The notes beneath the pieces were generated by a model that did not search any database, was not told the DNA's origin, and saw nothing but the letters and a program-made list of their open reading frames with translations. 38,455 bases of DNA from assembly GCA_002376725.1 (NCBI GenBank), contig DFOM01000030.1:1-38455 (forward strand). The letters are read 5' to 3'. How positions within the stretch are numbered: position 1 is the first letter of the stretch; each line of letters begins with the position of its first letter. Positions 1-8,001 of the stretch are shown here, piece after piece. A program made the translations under genes and the position numbers. This stretch comes from Cloacimonetes bacterium UBA3541. Lineage in GTDB: Bacteria; Cloacimonadota; Cloacimonadia; Cloacimonadales; Cloacimonadaceae.

Positions 1-3000
1 TTTCATCATAATCATTTTCTTAGTGTTGCTGTATTTACCAGCATTCATCTTATAGAAATAGACTCCACTGGATACAGGCTGATTATGACTATCTCTTCCG
101 TTCCAGACTACTGAGTAGTTACCTGCTGTCTTGACCTCATTCACTAAGGTACGAACCAGCTGTCCCTTGAGATTATAAACCTCAATGCTGACGGGTACTG
201 TTTCTTTTACACTGTAGCGAATAGTGGTCTCCGGATTGAAAGGATTGGGATAGTTACCCTGTAGCTCTGTTGCCACTACGGGTATTATAACATCATCCAC
301 CGGAGTGGCACTTCTAACCATCACATCATCAACCAGGAACATAAAGGCATCATCGGATACGCAATGAATTCCGAGATAGATATCGCTTTCCATATAATCA
401 GTTAGAGCATAGGTATATTCCGTCCAGGATACCGGTGCCTCTATCGGATTTTCTCCACTTATTATAGTGAAATCGGTAGGGTTAGTTCCAGTAGTGGAAA
501 CGCCCACTCTAAATCTCTCTAAGCCATATTGGTCGGTATAGGAGCGTGCCCAGAACTTCAATTCTACGGGATTATGCAGTAGAGGACTTATCATCCAATC
601 ATTATTGGGAGGATTAATACTGGCAAAGGAGGCAGCTTCTTTTATCCCACTATGCGGATTAGCTCCCGTTACTGGTGGAGTGGTAGCTGAAGGTACAAAG
701 ACGATATATGCCATAGCAGAACCAGAATTAGGGAAACTTACATTTTGTATGCCATAGGTAATGCTCTGATCTACATCTACCAGCGTCCAGGGAGAAAAAC
801 TAAGGGCAAAATTGCTATAGCTTTCAAAGCCATCCTGGAATATGACTACACTCGCAGTTAATACAAAATTAACCGTTGTAGTTTGACCATTTATCACTAA
901 TACATTCTCCTGACTAGCAGGAAGATAACCAGAAGCAAAGACAGCTACCGTGTGAGTTCCTGCTTGAACTAACATACTATAGGTACCGACGCTATTGGTA
1001 GTAGCAGTCACATTACCACAAGTTACTATGGCTCCCGAAATTGGAGCATTCTGAGTATTGCGTACTACTCCAGCAATAGTGCCTATATAGGTTATTTTAT
1101 TCAAGGTATTAGAAAAAGCAGGTTCAGACTGCACCTCATTGCTATAGATAGATTTCACTGCCCACTTATACACGCCATCTGGAACTGAATCCCAACTATA
1201 ATCTTGCCAGGCGGTAGCAGTTATAACATCTGTGGTAAGAAGGGTCCAGGCACTTTCATTGGTCTCCTGTCCTTGCAATAAACGCCATACCTTGTAACCA
1301 GATAATACTCTATTATCTTTCACATCATAGCTATTATGCTCTTGTCTTACTTTAATATTTCCAATAGAATCATATCTATGCTGATTAGTCTCCTTATCAG
1401 ACGAAAGCTGTATATCAAAACCATTATTAGCCTTAGATTCTGGATGAAGTTTAGCATTATCTGGATTAGTCGTTAAAACACCTGTGGTGATAGAACGCAT
1501 ACCAACAGTGCTTAATACCAAAGAATGAGGAAGCGACAAACTAATTTCAGGTGCACTTTCCGGAGCAGAATATCCTACATAACCTTGAATATTCCAGTTA
1601 AAATTGAGGTCAGGGTGTATTTCCAAGAGGGTATTCCAGCTACCCTGAAAATACATCATATCTCCAAAACCATCTACGGCAGGACCTGAATCACAACCTG
1701 CAGGATAGCCGCCTGTTACATTACAACGATAACCAAACCAGAGCTCTTCGGTTCCAGTTATGGTCACTGGATCGTTCAATATTACAGTATTATAGATATC
1801 TAAAGTAGGTGTAAAGGGTTGATCTACTACCATAGTACCAGGTGCAGAAGCATTACCACCAGTCCATACCCTAATAGAGAAATTTCCCACCCGAGCAGGC
1901 CAAGCTTTAACTGCATAGAGACTCATACCCACATAATCCTGTAAGGCAGAAGCAGGAAAACGTATTGCTACATCAAAGTCTGCTGCTGAACCTGTGCCTA
2001 TACTATTATAATTCTGACCATTATCATAATGAAGCCATTCACCAACTGCATCGGGAGTAGGTGCCATCCAGGTTAAATTAACACTGGAACCACCAGGCGC
2101 TTCGGTGGCTACTACTTGATAAGGTGGGAATGCCATCTCATTAACAACTATATCTCCTATATTGACATCAATAGAACCTATTTCAACTGTACCCGTATTC
2201 TGTTGATAATAGGGTACATAAACAAGATAATCATAGGTATGATAGGCATAGACATTCGTGATAGTAAATTGTCCACTAGCATCAGTGATAGCTTGATAAC
2301 TATCATAACCACTTAAAATAATAGTTGCATCAGCAAGTCCTATAGTTGGTTGATCACTTCCTACTATACGACCGGTTACTGTTACTTGAGGCAATGGAGT
2401 AAGGGTAAAGTTAGTAGTTATAGTTTGATACTCTACTACTGTAACAGTGTTGGTCATTTCTATATAACCATATTTTGATACCGTAACTTGATGTTCACCT
2501 TGGGAAACATAGGGGAAGGTGAAGGTTCCATCTGCACCTGTGGTATAGCTCAAGTTAGTTCCTTCAACCACAACCGTAGCATCAGCAAGAGGAACATTAC
2601 CTGCAGCATATACCGAACCATTAATCGCTCCAAATCCCTCAGTCAAAAACATAAAGGTAGTCATTGGGAACATAGCTGTGAGTATCGCGTTAAAAGGATT
2701 GGCAGGATCAAAATCTATACTATTGCCATATGTGATACGGGTACGATTAGACACTGTCCCGATTTGAGTGCGGAATACATCGATTGAATAATCCCAATAA
2801 TTTATATCCATTGGACGCTCTACCATCACCACCAGATTCCTTCCATCATAAGGATAAGGCGTGGTGAGATGAATCAAGATATCGTTTAGTCCAGAAGGAT
2901 AATCAACATTTCCACTGAATACCTGGGTTAATTGAGTGGATGGTATCCAACCAGCAGAAAGGTCAGTCTGTGTAGTCTCTCCTACCCAGATATTAGTGGG

Positions 3001-5898
3001 CTTATTAGGTAGGTTAGTCCCAAAGTAATTATAAAATTGGATATCCGTAAGCAGTCCGCCAATATTAAGTTCTGAAGCAAGATATATAGTTTCAAATAGA
3101 GAATTCTTCCAGTAGAAATCCATAGGCATATGTCCAGTAGTATTCCCTGTTCCAACTGTTGTGGAGACCGTACTTGCGGGAAAAACATTGACATTCATAT
3201 GTGATGTCTGATTGTTATTAGTTATTTCATCACCCGTCATCTCCACTTCAGCATAGATGTAGGTAGCTCCAGTTTCCGTAGGAGTCCAGTTAATAACGAG
3301 GTCTAAAGTTTGAAAAGAGTTGATAGTTGTACCCGGAACAGAACCAAGTAGAACACCATCTTCCTTCATCAATTTAACGATATAATCGCTTTGAACAGCG
3401 GTACCATTATTCTTGATCGTAACGGTATAGGGTGTAGCTGTACCAACATTGGGAGCGGTATTACCGCTGATACTCAAACAAGCTAAATCATCTACAATAG
3501 CCTGTCCAGAATAGAAGATGGTAGTTTTAGGGAATTGACCAGAAGCCATCCCAGTAGTGGGAGGATTAGCAGGATCATAAACAGTACTATCACTCTGGAC
3601 CTTACGGGCACGGTTCGTACCTAAGGTCTGAGCCTGGAAGTTATCCGAGTAAGAATAATACTGAGTATCCATTGGTCTTTGCACCATCATTACCAGATTG
3701 CCAGGGGTATGCATATAGGGAGTTTGCAGGTGTATAGTTATGGTATTTTCCCCAGAAGGATAAGTGATATTACCATCAAATACCAGGGTCAATTGAGTGG
3801 AGGGTATCCATCCTGCACTAAGATCTGCTTGATTAGTTGTACCTAACCAGATCTTGGTTGGCTTATAAAGTAGATTACTCACAAAGTTGTTATAGAAAGC
3901 TAAGGCAGTTATAGTTCCACTGCTAAAGCCCAGTTCATCTGGATAAAACAGACATTCAAAAAGTGAGTTTTTAAAATAAAAGTCCATCGGTACTTGTGCA
4001 CTCTGATTACCTTCACCTATTGTCATACCCTGCACACCGGCAGGTAGAACTTCAATATTGAGATGAGAAGACTGATTGTTAAAAGTAATTTGGTCAACCG
4101 TCAAGAATACTTCACCATATAAATAGGTTGGACCGGGAGTGGTAGGTGTCCAGGGGATAGTTACTACCAGAGTTTGATAAGAACCGATAGTTGGTCCTTG
4201 AACCGAGTTAAGTTCTTGTCCTCCTTCCCTCATAAGTTTCACCGTATAATTGTCTTGAGTGGTTGTACCATTATTTCGGATATTAATGATGTAAATGTAG
4301 TTATTGCCTACCGTTGGCATAGGGTTACCAGAAATGTTCAAACAGCCTAAATCGTTGATTAATTCTTGATCTGAATAAAAAATAGTTGTTTTGGGGAATT
4401 GACCAGAAACCGTTCCAGTAAAGGGAGGATTGGCAGGATCAAAATCAGTCATAATACTCTTGACCATTCTTGCTCTATTAGTTCCAATCGTTTGAGCTAA
4501 AAAGTTATCCGAGGAAGAATAATACTGAGCATCCAATGGTCTCTGAACCATCATTACCAGATTGCCCGGGGTATGCATATAGGGAGTTTGCAAGTGAATA
4601 GTTATGGTATTTTCTCCTGCAGGATAGGTGATGTAACCATCAAATACCAGGGTCAATTGAGTGGAGGGTATCCATCCTGCACTAAGATCTGCTTGATTAG
4701 TTGTACCTAACCATATCTTGGTTGGCTTATCAGGTAGATTAGTTACAAAGTTGTTATAGAAAGCTAAGGCAGTTATAGTTCCACTTATAAAACCTAGTTC
4801 ATCCGGATAAAACAGGCACTCAAATAGAGAACTCTGCCAGTTGAAATCCATAGGAACACGAGCTAATTCATTACCTGCACCAATGGTTACCCATTGGACT
4901 CCAGCAGGTTGAACAGCAATATTTAATGGTGGTGTCTGGTCATTAGTAGTATTCTCATCGCTAGCTAAGACTACTTTGCCATACAGTGTAGCAGGACCTG
5001 CAGTAGAGGGAATCCAGGGGATAGTAAAGGTTATAATTTCTCCAGCTTGGATAGGAGTTCCATTTACTGATCCGATTTCCTGAGTGCCAAGTAACAGTTT
5101 TACCTGATAAGTAGTTTGTGGATTAGAACCACGATTGCGAACAGTTATAACATAATCATAACTCTGCTCAGCATTAGTAGCGGTAGGACCAGTAATGGAA
5201 AGAGCGGCTAAATCGTTAGGAACTAGTACGGGATTAAACTCAAAGATAGTGCCTTCACCAGGCCAGGATAAACACGGATTTTCAAAAGTAGTTGAGGCTA
5301 AAACTGTAACTCCCTGTATTATATATATACTGTAAAACCATCCTGAACCTCCAGGAAGCATATTAATGCCAATAGAGGCACTAGGAGAGTAAGAGCCTCC
5401 AATAGAAAAACCATAAACAAAATCAATTTTACCATTCTCATAGAGTCTAGCTTGCAAATTGAACATGGTAGTAGCGTCGTATATCAATTTCAGGTTAGTA
5501 TATTGAATAGTAAAAATGCGATTGGGTGCTGTTCCTGAAAGTAGATATTCACAGCTACCTGATGCCAGGCTGAAGCCATCCCAAAGAGGGGCTAGAACGG
5601 GGACAATAGTAGTAGAACTTAAGGTATTGTAAGGGTTACTACTCGTCTGAGAAGTCCCCAAACCAATCCAGCCATTAGATGAAATTTTAACCTCATTGTA
5701 GATATATTCTCCATAAGGAAAGGTAAAGCCAATGGGGATATCCTCTGAGAGTGCTTCATCAGCCGAGATATTCGCATTGGTTCCCACGATAGTAGTGTAA
5801 GTTCCACTGGTAGCATTGAAGGTATAATACTCATCAATACCAGCAAAAGAAAGACCTACAATCAATCCCATCGCTAAAATTATGATTAGTCGCTTCAT
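1..5898 (-). CDS. Giant modular secreted surface protein with C-terminal sorting domain (lacks only its stop codon)
   Basis: The frame is open from an ATG at 5898, preceded by AAGGAGGT, down to base 1, giving 1966 codons. It ends in KKMIMMK, the usual end of type A sorting domains, so the stop probably lies just outside. Layout by residue: signal peptide 1-20; N-terminal beta domain to about 225; three tandem modules of about 288 residues (from about 227, 517 and 802), each a CARDB-like segment plus a segment containing PMDFYWKNSLFE and KPTKIWLG; carboxypeptidase-regulatory-like domains near 1087-1147, 1170-1240 and 1605-1663; an FN3-like stretch near 1257; a cleaved-adhesin-like domain near 1683-1857; a FlgD-like sorting domain (GNYPNPFNPETTIRY) near 1877-1966. 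It is probably exported and anchored by a type IX-like system and may act in adhesion. Substrate and exact role are unknown. Confidence 0.9.
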   Translation of the reverse strand, partial: MKRLIIILAMGLIVGLSFAGIDEYYTFNATSGTYTTIVGTNANISADEALSEDIPIGFTFPYGEYIYNEVKISSNGWIGLGTSQTSSNPYNTLSSTTIVPVLAPLWDGFSLASGSCEYLLSGTAPNRIFTIQYTNLKLIYDATTMFNLQARLYENGKIDFVYGFSIGGSYSPSASIGINMLPGGSGWFYSIYIIQGVTVLASTTFENPCLSWPGEGTIFEFNPVLVPNDLAALSITGPTATNAEQSYDYVITVRNRGSNPQTTYQVKLLLGTQEIGSVNGTPIQAGEIITFTIPWIPSTAGPATLYGKVVLASDENTTNDQTPPLNIAVQPAGVQWVTIGAGNELARVPMDFNWQSSLFECLFYPDELGFISGTITALAFYNNFVTNLPDKPTKIWLGTTNQADLSAGWIPSTQLTLVFDGYITYPAGENTITIHLQTPYMHTPGNLVMMVQRPLDAQYYSSSDNFLAQTIGTNRARMVKSIMTDFDPANPPFTGTVSGQFPKTTIFYSDQELINDLGCLNISGNPMPTVGNNYIYIINIRNNGTTTQDNYTVKLMREGGQELNSVQGPTIGSYQTLVVTIPWTPTTPGPTYLYGEVFLTVDQITFNNQSSHLNIEVLPAGVQGMTIGEGNQSAQVPMDFYFKNSLFECLFYPDELGFSSGTITALAFYNNFVSNLLYKPTKIWLGTTNQADLSAGWIPSTQLTLVFDGNITYPSGENTITIHLQTPYMHTPGNLVMMVQRPMDTQYYSYSDNFQAQTLGTNRARKVQSDSTVYDPANPPTTGMASGQFPKTTIFYSGQAIVDDLACLSISGNTAPNVGTATPYTVTIKNNGTAVQSDYIVKLMKEDGVLLGSVPGTTINSFQTLDLVINWTPTETGATYIYAEVEMTGDEITNNNQTSHMNVNVFPASTVSTTVGTGNTTGHMPMDFYWKNSLFETIYLASELNIGGLLTDIQFYNYFGTNLPNKPTNIWVGETTQTDLSAGWIPSTQLTQVFSGNVDYPSGLNDILIHLTTPYPYDGRNLVVMVERPMDINYWDYSIDVFRTQIGTVSNRTRITYGNSIDFDPANPFNAILTAMFPMTTFMFLTEGFGAINGSVYAAGNVPLADATVVVEGTNLSYTTGADGTFTFPYVSQGEHQVTVSKYGYIEMTNTVTVVEYQTITTNFTLTPLPQVTVTGRIVGSDQPTIGLADATIILSGYDSYQAITDASGQFTITNVYAYHTYDYLVYVPYYQQNTGTVEIGSIDVNIGDIVVNEMAFPPYQVVATEAPGGSSVNLTWMAPTPDAVGEWLHYDNGQNYNSIGTGSAADFDVAIRFPASALQDYVGMSLYAVKAWPARVGNFSIRVWTGGNASAPGTMVVDQPFTPTLDIYNTVILNDPVTITGTEELWFGYRCNVTGGYPAGCDSGPAVDGFGDMMYFQGSWNTLLEIHPDLNFNWNIQGYVGYSAPESAPEISLSLPHSLVLSTVGMRSITTGVLTTNPDNAKLHPESKANNGFDIQLSSDKETNQHRYDSIGNIKVRQEHNSYDVKDNRVLSGYKVWRLLQGQETNESAWTLLTTDVITATAWQDYSWDSVPDGVYKWAVKSIYSNEVQSEPAFSNTLNKITYIGTIAGVVRNTQNAPISGAIVTCGNVTATTNSVGTYSMLVQAGTHTVAVFASGYLPASQENVLVINGQTTTVNFVLTASVVIFQDGFESYSNFALSFSPWTLVDVDQSITYGIQNVSFPNSGSAMAYIVFVPSATTPPVTGANPHSGIKEAASFASINPPNNDWMISPLLHNPVELKFWARSYTDQYGLERFRVGVSTTGTNPTDFTIISGENPIEAPVSWTEYTYALTDYMESDIYLGIHCVSDDAFMFLVDDVMVRSATPVDDVIIPVVATELQGNYPNPFNPETTIRYSVKETVPVSIEVYNLKGQLVRTLVNEVKTAGNYSVVWNGRDSHNQPVSSGVYFYKMNAGKYSNTKKMIMMK
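2820..5220 (-). repeat. Three tandem about 288-codon modules inside the surface protein
   Basis: Matching landmarks, such as the codons for MVQRPMD, recur at offsets of 861 bp (2822 to 3683) and 864 bp (3661 to 4525), which are 287 and 288 codons. The two modules farther from the carboxypeptidase-like domains are nearly identical at DNA level over about 240 bp (about 3686-3930 and 4550-4794). The third copy (about 2820-3190) is clearly diverged. This points to tandem duplication followed by recent gene conversion or re-duplication of two units. Confidence 0.8.
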
Positions 5899-5925
5899 AA
5901 GTTACCTCCTTAACTCATTTACATA

Positions 5926-5965
5926 TTACATTAAAAGCAATGTAAAGAGTTAAAATGAACTCTTT
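5926..5965. promoter_or_regulatory. Two abutting hairpins upstream of the surface-protein gene
   Basis: Two perfect stem-loops with 6-nt loops overlap by two bases. TTACATT/AATGTAA occupies 5926-5945 (7-bp stem) and AAAGAGTT/AACTCTTT occupies 5944-5965 (8-bp stem). They lie 28-67 bp ahead of the start codon at 5898. If the weak promoter at 5967-5996 is real, transcription would start near 5960, so the first is in the mRNA leader and the second spans the start site like an operator. Function is not known. Confidence 0.5.
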
Positions 5966-5966
5966 A

Positions 5967-5996
5967 TTATTAAAATATCTATTGGCAATTTGTCAA
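5967..5996 (-). promoter_or_regulatory. Possible sigma70-type promoter for the surface protein
   Basis: On the minus strand a perfect TTGACA (5996-5991) is followed after 17-18 bp by the poor -10 candidates TTAATA or TAATAA. Only the -35 element is convincing. Confidence 0.35.
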
Positions 5997-6062
5997 GTTA
6001 TATTATTTAAAAAATATTCCAATTTCTATAAACTTTTTAATCTTGGTTAAAGTATTTTTTTC

Positions 6063-6092
6063 TTGACACGTTACCTAATATTATATTGTATT
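6063..6092 (+). promoter_or_regulatory. Possible promoter for exonuclease III gene
   Basis: A perfect TTGACA at 6063-6068 is followed after 17-18 bp by TTGTAT/TGTATT (6086-6092), a weak -10 match. The coding start is at 6115, so the leader would be short. Divergent to the surface-protein promoter. Confidence 0.35.
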
Positions 6093-6114
6093 AAAAAAAT
6101 ATTGAGGTAGAGTC

Positions 6115-6891
6115 TTGGAACTTAATCTTTGGTCTTGGAATGTTAACGGGCTTCGTGCTGCTATAAATAAAGGTTTTATAGAAACCATTTTAAGAGAGCA
6201 ACCTGATTGGTTGGGCTTGCAGGAAACAAAGCTACAAGAACATCAAATTCCTTCTGAATTAGGGATATTATCCAATTATTATATGTACTGGTCGCATTCT
6301 CAGAGGAAAGGTTATTCTGGAGTAGCTGTTTTTACTAAGAAAGAACCCCAAGAAATTCTTTATGGATTTGGTATTCCTGAATTTGATAGTGAAGGAAGAA
6401 TCATCCGTTGCTTTTATGATAATTTTATAATTTATAATATATATTTCCCTAATGGTCAAATGAGTGAAGAAAGGCTAAATTACAAGCTTAATTTTTACGA
6501 TAAGTGTTTGGAAGTTATGGAAGAAGATCGCAAAAAATCACCAATGGTGATTGTAACCGGAGATTTTAATACTGCTCATAAAGAAATAGACCTTGCCAAT
6601 CCTAAAGAAAATGAAAAAACTAGTGGATTCCTGCCCATAGAAAGAGCCTGGTTAGATAAAATTGTTGCTATGGGTTGGATAGATACTTTCCGTATGTTCC
6701 ATCCAGAGCCACAACGCTATTCCTGGTGGAGTTATAGAACGAATGCCAGACCTAGAAATGTAGGCTGGCGCATTGATTATTTCTTCGTTAATGAGGAAGC
6801 AAAAGACCGCATTATAGATGCCGATATTCGTGATGATATTATGGGTTCAGACCACTGTCCGGTAACTTTACGGATCTCTGTACCATCATAA
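6115..6891 (+). CDS. xth: Exodeoxyribonuclease III (AP endonuclease)
   Basis: A 258-residue endonuclease/exonuclease/phosphatase-fold enzyme that cleaves DNA 5' of abasic sites and removes blocked 3' ends in base excision repair. The family signatures are in place: N9 in WSWNVNGLRA, the metal ligand E37 in LQETKL, D150 and N152 in GDFNTAHKEID, and D246-H247 in GSDHCPV. Length is close to the E. coli enzyme (268). The start is TTG at 6115 with GAGGT seven bases upstream. The family usually begins two or three residues before the LxxWNVNG strand, so this start fits well. It appears monocistronic, with a 459-bp gene-free stretch downstream. Function is firm; the xth versus exoA name is a matter of subfamily. 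Confidence 0.95.
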   Translation: MELNLWSWNVNGLRAAINKGFIETILREQPDWLGLQETKLQEHQIPSELGILSNYYMYWSHSQRKGYSGVAVFTKKEPQEILYGFGIPEFDSEGRIIRCFYDNFIIYNIYFPNGQMSEERLNYKLNFYDKCLEVMEEDRKKSPMVIVTGDFNTAHKEIDLANPKENEKTSGFLPIERAWLDKIVAMGWIDTFRMFHPEPQRYSWWSYRTNARPRNVGWRIDYFFVNEEAKDRIIDADIRDDIMGSDHCPVTLRISVPS

Positions 6892-7350
6892 TTTTTTATA
6901 AAATATAGAGAGATAATTTTGAGTTACCTTGCATAAAATAATGATAATGTAGCAATTAATCCCATATTTTATATCAAGTTAGACGAGCTAGGCTACTAAT
7001 AATATCATATTAAAGCTGATAATAAACTATGGATAGCTTAGTAAACATTCACTTATTGCCCTAATATTAGAATTTATTATTCAAACAATTAGACCTCATC
7101 TTTTTCTCATATTTTTAAATTTTTTCCCCATTCTTAGGCTTCAAGTTCCTCTTGACTCTCTCCTGTCTCTTTTCTATCTAAAGTGTTAAGAGAGAGTCAA
7201 GTAAGAGACTTGAGGAAAACAACCTGTGAAATAAGTGTAATTGACAATATTTAATATAATTATTAGAAGTTATGTAATTGCATTATACCCTACCTATAAC
7301 ATATTATTATTTAGTTATTGTAGGATCAATTGGTTAGCAAATAATTTAGC
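6892..7350. other. Gene-free intergenic region with a long inverted repeat
   Basis: No ORF with coding character is seen in 459 bp of very AT-rich DNA. The only clear structure is the inverted repeat at 7151-7201. Both flanking genes point into this region, so terminators for each could lie here, but I see no classic GC-rich stem followed by a T-run. Confidence 0.6.
7151..7201. repeat. Inverted repeat with 12-bp perfect arms (CTTGACTCTCTC)
   Basis: CTTGACTCTCTC at 7151-7162 is matched by GAGAGAGTCAAG at 7190-7201 across a 27-nt spacer. Weaker pairing continues outside (CAAGT at 7142-7146 with ACTTG near 7208). A related inverted repeat lies at 38192-38243. It may be a dispersed intergenic repeat or a bidirectional terminator between convergent genes. 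Confidence 0.6.
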
Positions 7351-7800
7351 TTAAAATTTATATTGTAGAACAACCCCATTCTCGGAAAAGTGTAGGAGAA
7401 TTTTTTGTTTTTCACTTTCAAAATTGTATAGATGAGCATCAACATAGGCATCTATAACCGATAAACCTGCCGTAATACCGATCCACCAGAGATCGTTATT
7501 GAATTTATCCTGGTAGTTTTTACTTTGAGACTGATAAATTTGTTGTTGATATAGGTCAGTTGTGCTTTCGGCTAGTTTTTTATACTCTTCCTGTTTATCC
7601 TGGTTATAGATAGCGGTGCTAATAAGATAACTTTGCACTCCGATAACTGCTCCTGCTTTCCACCAGGCATGGTTATAAAGTTGTCCACCTCCTGGAAAAA
7701 TAACAGAATAAAGTGCAGCTTTATTAGGATTTTTAGTGGTCTCCCCTAAGACCATTCCAATAGAAACGAGCACAATTATAGTAATTACAATCTTTTTCAA
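7351..7800 (-). CDS. Small exported DUF5683-like membrane protein
   Basis: 149 residues: an N-terminal signal or anchor segment (about 1-20), then the short motif FPGGGQLYN near residues 35-43. In DUF5683-type proteins of FCB bacteria such a motif precedes one or two hydrophobic helices; here they are about 45-65 and 103-122. Between them is a charged Gln/Lys-rich stretch, probably coiled-coil. The C-terminus alternates hydrophobic and polar residues and ends in LQYKF, an aromatic end typical of envelope proteins. AGAGGA precedes the ATG. It is probably an inner- or outer-membrane-associated protein of unknown function. The assignment rests on the GGGQLYN signature alone. Confidence 0.75.
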   Translation of the reverse strand: MKKIVITIIVLVSIGMVLGETTKNPNKAALYSVIFPGGGQLYNHAWWKAGAVIGVQSYLISTAIYNQDKQEEYKKLAESTTDLYQQQIYQSQSKNYQDKFNNDLWWIGITAGLSVIDAYVDAHLYNFESEKQKILLHFSENGVVLQYKF

Positions 7801-8001
7801 ATTTAAATCCTCTTTTATACTTTCATTTATATCTTTCTTTCCCTGTCAATGATTTTCTAAGCATTCAATAGGACTTAGAATAAAAATTCATTACCTCATT
7901 AATTTTTTTTAATAGGTGAAAAACTTTTTAATGGACAAAACTGGTTAATCTGTTTTTTTGGGATCAATTATGATTTTTGGAGAGTAATTTAATTTATTAT
8001 T

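Noticed and set aside
2116..2787. Plus-strand frames of 66 and 99 codons opposite the giant surface protein
   Set aside because: The minus frame is continuous through the whole region; these are shadows.
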